From: Montanilutibacter psychrotolerans
GTDB lineage: Bacteria; Pseudomonadota; Gammaproteobacteria; Xanthomonadales; Xanthomonadaceae
Assembly (NCBI RefSeq): GCF_003719825.1
Contig: NZ_RIBS01000001.1
Span: forward strand, 248,001-312,000
DNA length: 64,000 bases
Direction: 5' to 3'
Under the pieces are notes generated by a model. It did not search any database. It saw only the letters and a list, made by a program, of their open reading frames with translations, and was not told where the DNA came from. Of the stretch, positions 33,425 through 44,129 are shown in pieces; the first letter of the stretch is position 1; each line of letters begins with the position of its first letter. Both the position numbers and the translations under genes were made by a program.

Positions 33425-33760
33425 CGCGAGGACTCGAATGATCGAGCGATGAGCCTAGGCAGGGGGGGAATGCCACGGAAAGGATGCGTGGTTATGCGCT
33501 TATGCCGGGCGCGGGCGGTTGGAGGGCGCTAGCGCCGCGGGACGGCGGTGCGCTTCTGCCAACACGGGCCAAGGCCGTGCTCACGAGAACGAATGTCCCG
33601 CCGGATCGGCGTGTCGGCGGGGCGTGGCGGGGATAAGCGCCCGACGGTGTCGCCACCGACCTGTCGCGGCCCCGGCACCGATCGGCAAGCCGCGAACGAA
33701 AACACCCGGCGCGTGGCCGGGTGTCGTCGTGTCGTCATCAGGGCGCCAGGGCGCCTGCGA
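33425..33760. other. Intergenic region between cysJ and the M20 peptidase gene
   Basis: About 335 bp. It contains the peptidase terminator at 33692-33724 and the leftward cysJ promoter at the left end. No gene-like frame or repeat was seen in the rest. Confidence 0.5.
33692..33724 (-). terminator. Rho-independent terminator of the M20 peptidase gene
   Basis: On the minus strand: ACACCCGGC, loop CACGC, GCCGGGTGT, then TTTTCGTT. A nine-base perfect stem with a short T-run, about 40 bp past the stop codon at 33761. Confidence 0.8.
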
Positions 33761-35254
<1,494 letters not shown>

Positions 35255-35457
35255 GGTGGGCCTCGGGGGTCAGGACCGCCAAGTTTACGCCTCCGGGGTG
35301 CGGGTCGGGATTTTCCTACCCCTCGTCGCGGCGCGCTCCGACCGCCCTGAGATGGGTTTGGCGATACCCCCGATTCCGGGGGCTGGGCAAAGTGAGGCCG
35401 TCGGTAGCCCATGGCGCTGCCACCTGCACACGGACCCATTGCGAAGGAACCGCATCC

Positions 35458-35853
35458 ATGAAGTCGTTCGACAGTCTCGTGAAATCCCTGGCCTTCTCGT
35501 TGCTGCTGGCCGTCAGCGTCCTTCCCGGGGGCGCGTCCGCTGCCGATCGGGTGAACATCAATACCGCCGACGCGGCCACCCTGGACGAGGTCCTGATCAA
35601 TGTCGGGCCGTCGAAGGCCGAGGCAATCGTGGCCTACCGGAAAGAGCACGGTGCGTTCCGCAGCGTCGAGGAACTCGCCCTTGTCACGGGCATTGGCCTG
35701 CGCACGGTCGAGAAGAATCGCGACCGCATCGACCTCGGCAACGTCCCAGCGGCACGCCCCACCGCACGTCCCACCGCAGCGGGCTCCGCGCCCGCACCCG
35801 GTCGCGCGGCGCCGCGACGGGCCGCCGCACCTGCCCCGGCGGCCAGCCGCTGA
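35458..35853 (+). CDS. ComEA-like helix-hairpin-helix DNA-binding protein, exported
   Basis: 131 residues from the ATG at 35458, preceded by GAAGGAACC. A signal peptide (LVKSLAFSLLLAVSVLPGGASA) is followed by the ComEA core: VNINTADAATLDEVLINVGPS, KAEAIVAYRKEHGAFRSVEE and LALVTGIGLRTVEKNRDRI, which is a double helix-hairpin-helix. After residue 95 is a disordered Pro/Ala/Arg tail. ComEA proteins bind incoming double-stranded DNA in the periplasm during natural transformation. The tail could add unspecific DNA affinity. The gene stands alone on the + strand, divergent from the M20 gene. Confidence 0.9.
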   Translation: MKSFDSLVKSLAFSLLLAVSVLPGGASAADRVNINTADAATLDEVLINVGPSKAEAIVAYRKEHGAFRSVEELALVTGIGLRTVEKNRDRIDLGNVPAARPTARPTAAGSAPAPGRAAPRRAAAPAPAASR

Positions 35854-36235
35854 CACCGGCGCCGAAGCGGCTGACCGTCTGGAGAATGGGCACGGAGGCC
35901 CATCGCTGTTGGGAGTGCGGCGCACACGGACGTGTGGCTGCGCTCCCATGGGTGACATCACGGCGGAACGTTTGCTCCTGCGCCGGAATCGCCTTACCCG
36001 TTGGAAGGCTTCACCGCGGTCGGGCCGCGCGGGACGGGCTCACCCCCCAATCCCCGCCGGTCCGGTCGCATCTCACGTTTGTCGGGCCCGTCGGCTTCCA
36101 CCGCGGTCGGCCGAGCAACGTCAGGGAAACGTTGCTTCTCACACACAGAGCCAGAGCCTCGGCGTGTGGACGCAGATCGCGGCCAAGCCACGATGAATCG
36201 CTAGACTGTCGCGGGGACGCAACCGGATAGCGCAG
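35854..36235. other. Intergenic region with two hairpins between comEA-like and hutD-like genes
   Basis: About 380 bp. A long hairpin at 35911-35947 (GGGAGTGCGG...CGCTCCC with a perfect CACAC-GGAC-GTGTG tip) follows the ComEA-like gene and may be its 3' end. A second, AGCAACGT-CAGGGAA-ACGTTGCT (36114-36136), has an eight-base perfect stem. The block CACCGCGGTCGG occurs twice (near 36010 and 36100). No T-tracts and no gene were seen. Confidence 0.45.
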
Positions 36236-36856
36236 ATGGCTGACCATCGCGATGAAACGCCCACCCGTGCACATTCGTGGGTGATAGCGGCAAACGAATA
36301 CGTTCGCCAGCGTTGGAAAAATGAGCTGGGCTGGACCCGCGAGATTCTTGCGTGGCCCAATCCGGGCAACTGGGATTGGCGGCTGTCGATTGCCGAGATC
36401 GAACGCGATGCGGCGTTCTCGGCGTTCCCCGGCATCGATCGCGAGCTGGTGCTGCTGTCAGGCAACGGTCTGCGCTTGCGCTTCGACGACGGCGAAGTGC
36501 ACGAGCTGCTCCCGCCGCACCAGCGCCTGCGCTTCGCCGGCGAGCGTGGTGTCCACGGCGAGCTGCTCGACGGCACGACCCACGACTTCAACCTGATGTG
36601 GCGTCGTGACCGCTTGGTCGCCGACCTCTGGCATCGGCCGCTGGTGGGGCCCATGGTGGTCTTCGCCGAGCCGCACAGCACCTGGGTGGTGCACCTGATC
36701 TCCGGCCGTGCGACGTTCGCCGACGATTCCGGCCTGCCTCCGTTGGCGGCAGGCGACACGGCGATCTTTGCTGCAGGGGACGCGCGCGTGCGTCACGTGC
36801 TGGACGGCGGCGGCGAAGCGCTGTTGATCCGGCTTCGTGCCGCGGGAAGCGAGTAA
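36236..36856 (+). CDS. HutD/Ves-family cupin-like protein
   Basis: 206 residues. It matches the HutD family (bicupin fold): WKNELGWTREILAWP near the start, WDWRLSIAEIERDAAFSAFP, GIDRELVLLSGNGLRLRFDD, then FAGERGVHGELLDGTTHDFNLMWRRD. HutD is often linked to histidine-utilisation operons and has been proposed to tune their expression, but no hut genes are present here, so the stand-alone Ves-like role is equally likely. The start at 36236 gives the usual N-terminal length. Confidence 0.88.
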   Translation: MADHRDETPTRAHSWVIAANEYVRQRWKNELGWTREILAWPNPGNWDWRLSIAEIERDAAFSAFPGIDRELVLLSGNGLRLRFDDGEVHELLPPHQRLRFAGERGVHGELLDGTTHDFNLMWRRDRLVADLWHRPLVGPMVVFAEPHSTWVVHLISGRATFADDSGLPPLAAGDTAIFAAGDARVRHVLDGGGEALLIRLRAAGSE

Positions 36857-37194
36857 CGCGACACGCAGGCCCAAGCGGTCACCCTGCCGCCGGTGGCGAT
36901 GCCGGTGCGCGCGCCTGCCCGTGCGGACGCCCACCGGGTCGCCGTCAGTGATGTCGCGCCCCCCGGGCGTGCGGTGTCGCCGCAGGGGCCGCCTCGTAGT
37001 ACGACGGTGCGCAGGTCTCGTCGCCAATGGCGCCGGATCGGTAAACGCGCGACCCGCATGGCACTGCATCGCGTCGCAATTCCCGATGCACGACTGCCGA
37101 CTGCGTCGATCCTTCGCGTTGTTGAAGCGTTGCCAGCCCGGGAGCCGCCGCCGTCAGCGGCTGGCCCTGACCCGTGCCCGGAATCGTGGCCGGC
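36857..37194. other. Convergent intergenic region
   Basis: About 340 bp between the hutD-like gene and the 3' end of the PepSY reductase gene. No terminator-like hairpin with a T-run, no repeat and no plausible gene was seen. Confidence 0.5.
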
Positions 37195-39807
37195 CTAGTA
37201 GACGTCGCGGCGATAGCGGCCGTCCGTCGCCATGGTTTCCAGGGTTTCTTCGCCAACCACCTCACGGAGCACGGCGTCCACTGCCGGCGCCATGCCCTCG
37301 AGACTGCCGCAGACGTAGACCGCCGCGCCGTCGGCCAGCCAGTCGCGCAAGCGCGTGCCGTGTTCGGCCAGCAGGTGCTGCACGTAGTGGCGCGGCGCGT
37401 CGCCGGGCCCCGGCTGGTCACGCGAGAACGTGAGATCCAGGTGTTGCAACTGTCCGGAGGCGAGCCAGGCATCGAGCTCGTCGCCGTAGTGTCGGTCGTG
37501 CGGGCGACTGCGTTCGCCGAACAGCAGCCAGTTGCGATGATGGCCGGCGGCGATGCGTGCCTTCAACACGGCGCGCAGGCCGGCCAGACCCGTGCCATTT
37601 CCGATCAGCAGCACGGGGCGCGCATCGGTCGGGGCGTGGAACGAGGGGTTGCTGCGGATGCGCAGATCGATATCCGTGCCGATCGCGGCGTGTTCCGTGA
37701 GCCAACCGCTGCCGCTGCCGAGCCGTCCGTCGTTGTGCCGCATGCGCCGCACCAGCAGCTGCAGGCTGCCGTCGGCAGGCAGTGAGGCGATCGAATACTC
37801 GCGGTGCGGTAGCGGTTGCAGCGCGTCGGCCACCGCCTGAGCCGACTGCGACGCGGCTGCTGCCGGGTCCGGCAGACGCGAGGCGGCCAGGCGCTCGCCC
37901 AGCGTCGTCGTCGCTTCGCCGTGGCGTACGGGCGCATCGGCGGTAAAACCGGCGGCATCCAGCCAGCGGGCCACATCATCGGCACCGTGGCGCGGGCCGA
38001 TCTCGGCAATGTCGCCGGCCTGCCAGTTCAGGTCGGCCGCCGTGTTCGGAGCCAGGGCGAGGTGGAAGGCGGGACCGCCCGGGCTGCCGGCATTGATCTG
38101 ACGGCGCTCGACAAGTCGCCACGGCCGATAACTGGGTGTCGACCAGTCGGGCAGGTCGGTGCGACCGGCGAGCAGGCCAACGTGGTGCTGCCAGTGACGC
38201 AGCGCGCCGTTGTCGCCGGCGTCGACCTCGACACGATCAAACAGCGGCTGCGCGCCGGCATGGTGCAACCAATGGTCCAGTTCACGGCCGAAGGTGCAGT
38301 AGTTTTCGTACTGGGTATCGCCCAGTGCCAGCACGGCGTGCTGCAGGCAGGCCAGTGGCGGCGCGCCCGCGCGCATGCGGCGCACGAACGCGCGGCCGTT
38401 GTCGGGCGCCTCGCCATCGCCGAACGTGCTGACCACGAACAGCGCGCGACGGTAGTCCAACAGCTGGTCGGGTTGCAGCTTGCCAAGCAGCCGCACGTCG
38501 ACTGCCAACCCGGCTTCGCGCAGCACGGCGGCGGTCTGCCAGGCCAACTGCTCGGCGCTGCCGGTCTGGCTTGCGAACGCGATCAGCACCGTGTCCCGTC
38601 CGGTTTGCGCCGCGCTCGCCGGTTGCTGTCGGGAGAGCGCGCGCGCCGCGTGCTGCTTGCGGCGACGGTCGAGGTAGAGCATCCAGCCGGTGATGGCGAA
38701 CAACGGCATCAGCAGGCTGGCGAGCATGAACAGCACGACGCCGACGGTGCCGAAATAGCTGCCGCGATGCAGCGCGAAGTAGCTGCCGGCCAGGCGCTGG
38801 CCCAGCGGCTTGTCGTCGTAGCGCTCGTGCTTGCGCACCAGCAGGCTCGTGGGGTCCACCTCGAGGCTGTTGCTGGCACGTTCGTGCGTTGGGTGCAGGT
38901 CGAGGTAACGGAACTGCACCGGGCCGCCGTCGCGCGGCCATTGCATCGTGGCGGTGCTCCAGGCGGGCGCCGCGGCGTTGAACGCCCCCCAGGTCAGCGC
39001 CACGTCGGGCTCGGCGGGGGACGTCTCGCCGATGGGCTGCGCGGATTTGCCTTCCTGCTTGCCCTTCCTTCCGCCTAAACCGGCCTTGCCACCGGCTTCC
39101 TGCTTCGTTGGTACGCCCGCGAGCGCGTTCAGCCCGTTGCGGTACCACTCGTACGACCACGTCAGACCGGTCAAGGCCATCACCAGATAGGCCACCAGTA
39201 CCCATGTGCCGACGATGGAGTGCAGGTGCCAGAGGAAGTTGCGCCCCTTCTGGCGCCAGTCCAGCGCGAGCCACGCGCGCGGCGACATCCAGCGGCGTGG
39301 CCACCGCAGGTAGATGCCGGACAGGCAGAAGAACACCAGCACCACGGTCGAGAAGCCCACGATCTGCTTGCCCACCTTGTCGGCGACCAGCCAGCGATGC
39401 AGCTTCATGGTGAAGCTGAAGAACGCCTCGCCACGCGGTTTGGCTAGCAGCGCTCCGGTGTAGGGATCGACCATGCGCGTCTCGCCGCGCGGCGGGCGAC
39501 CCATCGGCCCCTTCGGTGCGTCCTTGCGCGCGGCAAAGCCGACCTTGGCCGCGTCGGCGGGGTCGGACGAGAGCGTCAGCGACTGGATCCGGTCCTCGCC
39601 GGCCTGCGCGCGCACGCGTTCGACCAGGTCGCGCGGCGACATCGGCTGGCCTTTCGGTTCCACCGTCATCACGCCGGGGTTGATCGCCTTGAGGATCTCG
39701 TCCTCGAAACTCAGCATCGCCCCGGTGGCGCCCACCAACGCCAGGACCAGTCCGGCGGTAATGCCGAGGAACCAGTGCACCTGGAAAATCGCGTTGCGTA
39801 GTGTCAT
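37195..39807 (-). CDS. PepSY-TM domain fused to a diflavin (FMN/FAD-NADPH) reductase
   Basis: 870 residues. The N-terminal 380 or so form a PepSY-TM membrane module: first helix FQVHWFLGITAGLVLALVGA, PepSY segments, LHRWLVADKVGKQIVGFSTV, then helices near FCLSGIYLRW, HLHSIVGTWVLVAYLVMALTG and VGVVLFMLASLLMPLFAITG. A cytoplasmic part follows: flavodoxin-like FMN domain (LIAFASQTGSAEQLAWQTA, VSTFGDGEAPDN), FAD-binding domain (REYSIASLPADG) and NADPH domain (LLIGNGTGLAGLRAVL, LLFGERSRPHDRHYG, VYVCGSLEGMAP). Its end, YRRDVY, resembles that of CysJ, so it is often misnamed sulfite reductase. Position next to PiuC and a TonB siderophore receptor favours a ferric-siderophore or iron reductase at the inner membrane. 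Confidence 0.88.
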   Translation of the reverse strand: MTLRNAIFQVHWFLGITAGLVLALVGATGAMLSFEDEILKAINPGVMTVEPKGQPMSPRDLVERVRAQAGEDRIQSLTLSSDPADAAKVGFAARKDAPKGPMGRPPRGETRMVDPYTGALLAKPRGEAFFSFTMKLHRWLVADKVGKQIVGFSTVVLVFFCLSGIYLRWPRRWMSPRAWLALDWRQKGRNFLWHLHSIVGTWVLVAYLVMALTGLTWSYEWYRNGLNALAGVPTKQEAGGKAGLGGRKGKQEGKSAQPIGETSPAEPDVALTWGAFNAAAPAWSTATMQWPRDGGPVQFRYLDLHPTHERASNSLEVDPTSLLVRKHERYDDKPLGQRLAGSYFALHRGSYFGTVGVVLFMLASLLMPLFAITGWMLYLDRRRKQHAARALSRQQPASAAQTGRDTVLIAFASQTGSAEQLAWQTAAVLREAGLAVDVRLLGKLQPDQLLDYRRALFVVSTFGDGEAPDNGRAFVRRMRAGAPPLACLQHAVLALGDTQYENYCTFGRELDHWLHHAGAQPLFDRVEVDAGDNGALRHWQHHVGLLAGRTDLPDWSTPSYRPWRLVERRQINAGSPGGPAFHLALAPNTAADLNWQAGDIAEIGPRHGADDVARWLDAAGFTADAPVRHGEATTTLGERLAASRLPDPAAAASQSAQAVADALQPLPHREYSIASLPADGSLQLLVRRMRHNDGRLGSGSGWLTEHAAIGTDIDLRIRSNPSFHAPTDARPVLLIGNGTGLAGLRAVLKARIAAGHHRNWLLFGERSRPHDRHYGDELDAWLASGQLQHLDLTFSRDQPGPGDAPRHYVQHLLAEHGTRLRDWLADGAAVYVCGSLEGMAPAVDAVLREVVGEETLETMATDGRYRRDVY

Positions 39808-39974
39808 GGCGTATTCATTGGCGAAGGAAATTGCGGCAGCGCTGCGAGGTCGTGCGTACTACAACGGGGCGGGCATCGGTCGCGGCGTCGCCACTGCGAT
39901 CACGTCGCGATCGGTCACGCAGGCGAGTGCCCCCGAAAGGTGCTGTCGATGCGCAGCCGGTGCACGGTTGTGCA

Positions 39975-40655
39975 TCAGGTGTCCGCCCAGCGCCGCAGCA
40001 GGTTGTGATAAACGCCGGTGAGCTCGATGGCCGCGGGCGAATCGGGCAGGTCGCGATGCACCTGCTGGGTCGCGCGGTCCAGGTCGTACAACAACGTGCG
40101 CTGGCCGTCGTCGCGGACCATGCTCTGCACCCAGAAGAACGAAGCGGTGCGCGTCCCGCGCGTGACCGGTCGCACCAGGTGCAGGCTGCTGGCCGGGTAC
40201 AGCACCAGGTGGCCAAGCGGCAGCTTCACCGAATGCGTGCCGTAGTTGTCCTCGATCACCAGCTCACCGCCGTCGTACTCGTCGGGCGAGCTCAGGAACA
40301 GCGTTGCGGACAGGTCGGTGCGCACCTTGTGCGGCGTGCCGCGCACGTGGCGGATTGCGTTGTCGACATGGCTGCCGAACGACTGTCCACCGTCGTAGCG
40401 GTTGAACAGCGGCGGAAACACCTTCAGCGGCAGCGCCGCGGACATGAACAACGGGCTGCGTTGCAACGCAGAAAGCACCAGCTCGCCAAGTTGCTGGGCG
40501 ACCGGTGCGTCCTCGGGAAGTTGCTGGTTGTGCTTGGCCTGCGCCGATTGGTAGCCGGCGGTGATCCGGCCGTCCGCCCAGTCCGCGTCGTCGAGGGCCT
40601 GGCGGCAACGGGCGACTTCGTCGCTCGTCAGTACATTCGGAATCTGCAACAGCAT
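39975..40655 (-). CDS. piuC: PKHD-type Fe(II)/2-oxoglutarate hydroxylase PiuC
   Basis: 226 residues from the ATG at 40653-40655. The double-stranded beta-helix iron site is complete: His96 and Asp98 in [11 protein letters not shown], His159 in SSLHLVRPV and the 2-oxoglutarate Arg169 in [10 protein letters not shown]. Start [14 protein letters not shown] and [12 protein letters not shown] are typical of PiuC/YbiX. The family is iron-repressed and sits beside TonB siderophore receptors, where it may modify a siderophore or help iron release. Here it lies between the receptor and the PepSY reductase on the same strand, completing a three-gene iron module. Confidence 0.93.
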   Translation of the reverse strand: MLLQIPNVLTSDEVARCRQALDDADWADGRITAGYQSAQAKHNQQLPEDAPVAQQLGELVLSALQRSPLFMSAALPLKVFPPLFNRYDGGQSFGSHVDNAIRHVRGTPHKVRTDLSATLFLSSPDEYDGGELVIEDNYGTHSVKLPLGHLVLYPASSLHLVRPVTRGTRTASFFWVQSMVRDDGQRTLLYDLDRATQQVHRDLPDSPAAIELTGVYHNLLRRWADT

Positions 40656-40861
40656 CGCGGGCTCCGTGGTTGGGATCGGGAACGGCGATCCTCGCAGTTT
40701 CCCGTCGGGTCCGCCGGCTGCCGGGCCGCGGCGACCCGCACGGATCGGACCCGGGCCGGGCCAGCCCCGCACGTCCCTGTGCGGCGGGATGCTCCGATCC
40801 TTCGGGGCACCCCGTGACGACGCGGCCTGTCACGAGGACAGAGTGCGTCGCCCTGGCTGGA

Positions 40862-43012
40862 TCAGAAGCTGAAATCGGCGCTCAGCATGAACGTGCGCTC
40901 GGCACCCGGGGTGTAGTGGCCACCACCGACGCGGTCGACGTACTGCTTGTTGCTGAGGTTGTAGCCATTGAGGCGCAGCGCCACGGCATCGTTGATGCGG
41001 TAGCCCAGCATCGCGTCGAACGTGGTGTAGGCCTTGGCTTCGCGGGTGTTGGCGGTGCTGGTGAAGCGCGAGCCCACGTGCTGCGCGCCGAAGCCGACGT
41101 CGAACTTCTCCGTGACCTGGTAGCTGGTCCACAGGTTGGCGCTGCGGCGCGGGGTGTTGGGCAGGTCGTTGCCGACCTCGGCCGGGGTCACGCGGTTCTT
41201 GGTGGTCTCACCGTCCAGCCAGGCGACGCCGGCGTTGATGGTCCACGCGTCGGTGATCTGGCCGGCCGCGCTGATCTCGAAGCCGTCCACGCGCTGCTCG
41301 CCGTCCAGCACGTACAGCACGTTGCTGGAGGTGTCGGCGTCCAGACGCATGTTGGTCTTCTCGGTGCGGAACAGCGCCGAGGTCAGCATCAGGCGGTTGC
41401 CGAACAGGTTCCACTTGGTGCCCAGTTCCAGCGTGCGGCTCTTCTCCGGCTCGACCTTCACCAGCGCGGCGTTGAGGCTCATGCCCTCGGCGGACGGGTT
41501 GAACGAGGTGCCGTAGCCCAGGTAGATGCTGCCGTTCTCGACCGGCTTGAACACGGCGCCAACGCGGCCGCTGAGCACTTCGTCGGTGCGCGAGTACGTG
41601 GTCCACGCGTTACTGGTGCGGTCGAACACGGTGGCCTCGGCCTTGAAGTGGTCCCAGCGCAGTCCGGCCGACAGCTCCCACTGCGGGTTCAGCACCAGCG
41701 TGTCGAACACGTACACGGCGGCCGAGTCGGCGCGGGTGCGGGTGTCGCCCAGGGCATCGCGGATCAGCGGACGGAAGCTGCCGTGCGCGTTGGGGTTGAA
41801 CAGATCCAGCGTCGGCGTCGCCGGTGCGCTGGCGTCTTCGATGCGCGCACGGTTCGAGGACTTCTCGCGGCTCAGCTCGAGGCCGGCCAGCAGGGTGTGC
41901 TCGACCGCACCGGTGTTGAAGACCGCGGTGAGGTCGGTGACGTTGGCGACGATGTCGTCAATGCTGTCGCGGGTCTTCGGGGTCGGGTTGATCGCGGTGC
42001 CGTTGTCGTTGGCGAAACGCGGCGCGGTAAGCACCGAGTCGCGCGTGCTGCGGCCCCAACGGGTCACGTTGCCCAGGCGCAGCTTGTCGTTGAAGTCGTG
42101 CTGGATCGACACGGTGGCCATGTCGGTCTCGGTCTTCTCGTAGTCGCGGCCCAGCAGGCCGTACCAGTTGCTGCGGTCGACCGGCGAGATGAGATCGCGG
42201 CTGGCGGGGATCGCATTGTTGGTGCCCGGCACCCACGGCTGGCCGTAGTCGGGAACGTTGTCCTGCTCGAGGTGGAACAGGCTGAACTGCGCGATGGTGC
42301 TGGTGCCCAGGCCCAACGACAGGGTCGGGGCGACGCCCCAGCGCTTGTTCTCGACGTGGTCGCGACCGTTGACCTCGGCGTCGTGGCCCATGAGGTTGAC
42401 GCGGAACGCGCTGCTGTCGCCCAGGACGTGGTTGAAGTCGGCAGTGGTGCGCAGCAGGCTGTCGTCGCCGACACTGATGCCGACGCGGTTGAACGACTCG
42501 TTGGTGGCCGACTTGCTGGACAGGTTGATCGAGCCGCCCGTCGAGCCGCGACCGGAGTGGGTCGAGGCCGGGCCCTTCACGACTTCGATCTGCTCGAGGT
42601 TGAACGAATCGCGCGAGTAGCCGCCGAAGTCGCGAATGCCGTCGACGAACAGGTCGGTGCGCGCGCTGAAGCCGCGCAGCGACAGGTTGTCACCCGCCGG
42701 AACGCCACCTTCACCGGCCTGCATGCTGATGCCCGGCACGTTGCGCAGCGCGTCGCGCAGCGAGGTCACGCCCTGGTCCTTCATCAGGTCGGCCGACACG
42801 ATGGTCACCGACTGCGGGGTGTCGAGCAGCGGCTGGGTGATCTTGGCCGAGCGGCTTTCGGCGACGCGCTGGCCCTGTACTTCGACCGAATCGAGATCCT
42901 GCGGCGCGCTGCCGGTGGCGGTGCCCGACGGTGCGGCGATGGCGGGAAGCGAGGACAGGGCGAGAGCGAGCGCGCCGGCAAGCGGCGAAAGGGCGAGCTT
43001 GAGGTTCGACAT
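40862..43012 (-). CDS. TonB-dependent siderophore receptor (Fiu/PiuA type)
   Basis: 716 residues. A signal peptide (LSPLAGALALALSSLPAIAA) leads to a TonB-box-like stretch DLDSVEVQGQRV, then the plug domain (LLDTPQSVTIVSADLMKDQG, NLSLRGFSARTDLFVDGIRD, VVKGPASTHSGRGSTGG). The remaining 550 residues form the 22-strand barrel, ending in the outer-membrane assembly signature SADFSF with terminal Phe. The RGFSARTD and GGSINL segments, and the neighbouring piuC, point to catecholate-type ferric siderophores; the same receptors import siderophore-antibiotic conjugates. A Fur-box-like site precedes it. Confidence 0.93.
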   Translation of the reverse strand: MSNLKLALSPLAGALALALSSLPAIAAPSGTATGSAPQDLDSVEVQGQRVAESRSAKITQPLLDTPQSVTIVSADLMKDQGVTSLRDALRNVPGISMQAGEGGVPAGDNLSLRGFSARTDLFVDGIRDFGGYSRDSFNLEQIEVVKGPASTHSGRGSTGGSINLSSKSATNESFNRVGISVGDDSLLRTTADFNHVLGDSSAFRVNLMGHDAEVNGRDHVENKRWGVAPTLSLGLGTSTIAQFSLFHLEQDNVPDYGQPWVPGTNNAIPASRDLISPVDRSNWYGLLGRDYEKTETDMATVSIQHDFNDKLRLGNVTRWGRSTRDSVLTAPRFANDNGTAINPTPKTRDSIDDIVANVTDLTAVFNTGAVEHTLLAGLELSREKSSNRARIEDASAPATPTLDLFNPNAHGSFRPLIRDALGDTRTRADSAAVYVFDTLVLNPQWELSAGLRWDHFKAEATVFDRTSNAWTTYSRTDEVLSGRVGAVFKPVENGSIYLGYGTSFNPSAEGMSLNAALVKVEPEKSRTLELGTKWNLFGNRLMLTSALFRTEKTNMRLDADTSSNVLYVLDGEQRVDGFEISAAGQITDAWTINAGVAWLDGETTKNRVTPAEVGNDLPNTPRRSANLWTSYQVTEKFDVGFGAQHVGSRFTSTANTREAKAYTTFDAMLGYRINDAVALRLNGYNLSNKQYVDRVGGGHYTPGAERTFMLSADFSF

Positions 43013-43063
43013 GGGAATCCGGTGGGAATGGAACGCGACGTGTCGTCGCAGCGCCGCGTATGT

Positions 43064-43084
43064 TAGTGAGACTGATTCGCATTT
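43064..43084 (-). promoter_or_regulatory. Fur-box-like operator upstream of the TonB receptor
   Basis: On the minus strand the sequence reads AAATGCGAATCAGTCTCACT, close to the Fur consensus core (ATGAGAATCATTCTCAT pattern): two inverted half-sites, GCGAAT and the mirrored GTCTCA. It is the only AT-richer stretch in the region and lies about 55 bp upstream of the receptor start. Iron-dependent repression by Fur is inferred. Confidence 0.6.
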
Positions 43085-43305
43085 GCAACGAAAAGCGAAC
43101 GAATGCGGTCGGCTAATCCGCTGCAGCGGGCTTGCAGGGCGTCACCTTGGAGTGGGAGCCGGGTGTCGGCCGTCGGCCGTCGCGCTGCGGACGGTGGAGG
43201 CGCCGAGGGTCAGCCGATCGCGCGCCGTTCGACGTGACGTCCGCGGGATGTCGATAGCGGCGCCGATGACGCCCACGGCGCGATCGCAGATCGGGCCAGG
43301 TTTGG

Positions 43306-43700
43306 AGCGGGCTCAAGCCCGGCACATGCGGATCGGCAAGCTCCGCACGGTCGGCCAGGGCCCACCCTACGCGTCGCCGCGGCGAGAAGTTGTAGGGCGG
43401 GCTCAAGCCCGGCACATGCGGATCGGCAACCGCTGCACGGTGGGCCAGGGCCCACCCTACGCATCGCCGCGGCGAGAAGTTGTAGGGCGGGCTCAAGCCC
43501 GGCACATGCGGATCGGCAAGCTCCGCACGGTGGGCCAGGGCCCACCCTACGCATCGGCGAGAAGTTGTAGGCCGGGCTCAAGCCCGGCACATGCGGATCG
43601 GCAAGCTCCGCACGGTGGGCCAGGGCCCACCCTACGCATCGCCGCGGCGAGAAGTTGTAGGGCGGGCTCAAGCCCGCCGCATGGGGGATTGCGTGAGAGC
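43306..43700. repeat. Tandem array of five approximately 90-bp palindromic units
   Basis: The block GCTCAAGCCCGGCACATGCG recurs at 43311, 43401, 43491 and 43576; the start of a fifth, diverging copy is at 43666. Spacing is 90, 90, 85 and 90 bp (one unit lost five bases, CCGCG). Each unit has a stem CGGGCTCAAGCCCG, a second stem GGGCCAGGGCCC and the tail CCCTACGCATCGCCGCGGCG, then TGTAGGGCGGG of the next. Unit-to-unit identity is very high, so expansion was recent. Confidence 0.9.
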
Positions 43701-43766
43701 GTTGCGCTCCGACGGGGCGTTCACCGAGCCGGGTTGAGCACGGGCAGGGCGCCCGTGGCGGGGGGC

Positions 43767-44129
43767 TCAGCGGTCGTCGCGGGTCCAGACGCCCACGTCG
43801 TCCACCTTGACCGGGAATTTCACCACCGGCTCGTACGCCGGAGGGCACAGGGGACGGCCATCGCGCACGTCGAACTTCGCGCCATGCAGCACGCACTCCA
43901 CCGTTGCCTCGTCGCCGTCGAACGTACCGGCCGAAAGCTCGAACTCCTCGTGCGAGCAGCGGTCTTCGAGCGCGTAGAAATCGCCGTCGTAGTTGCAGAC
44001 CATGATCGCCGTGTCGCCGTCCCAGGCCACCGTCGACTCGCCGGGCAGCAACTGCGAGGTTGCGCAGACGAAGACCCACGACGCATCGGCTGCGCCGTCA
44101 CCGGCCGTGGTGGTGCCGGCGCCGCTCAC
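43767..44129 (-). CDS. Rieske-type 2Fe-2S ferredoxin-like protein
   Basis: 120 residues, a single Rieske domain. The cluster ligands are Cys58 and His60 in EDRCSHEEF and Cys79 and His82 in VECVLHGAKFD, spaced exactly as in Rieske ferredoxins (C-x-H, 18 residues, C-x2-H). There is no membrane anchor and no oxygenase domain, so it is a soluble electron carrier such as those of NirD/biphenyl ferredoxin type. Its start overlaps the stop of the GNAT gene by 4 bp, and it is the last gene of the suf operon, an apt place for an Fe-S protein. Its electron partner is unknown. Confidence 0.9.
   Translation of the reverse strand: MSGAGTTTAGDGAADASWVFVCATSQLLPGESTVAWDGDTAIMVCNYDGDFYALEDRCSHEEFELSAGTFDGDEATVECVLHGAKFDVRDGRPLCPPAYEPVVKFPVKVDDVGVWTRDDR

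Larger units (their letters stand above)
43013..43766. other. Intergenic region holding a Fur-like site and a 90-bp repeat array
   Basis: About 750 bp with no gene. The left part contains the receptor promoter and Fur-like box; 43306-43700 is an array of palindromic units described separately. Frames through the array read as repeated pseudo-peptides (AHMRIGKLRTVGQGPPY type) but have no start signals and are judged non-coding. Confidence 0.6.

Noticed and set aside
36236-36856. Histidine-utilisation (hut) operon
   Set aside because: Only the HutD-like protein is present; no hutH, hutU, hutI or hutG nearby.
37195-39807. Second CysJ-type sulfite reductase subunit
   Set aside because: Despite a CysJ-like C-terminus, it has a PepSY membrane half and no partner CysI, and sits in an iron-uptake context.
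43306-43700. CRISPR array
   Set aside because: The repeats are directly abutting 90-bp units with internal stems and no distinct spacers, and there are no cas genes nearby.
43210-44079. Repeated peptide encoded through the 90-bp array
   Set aside because: Frames reading PGLSPPYNFSPRR-like repeats result from the repeat itself; no start signal or family similarity.
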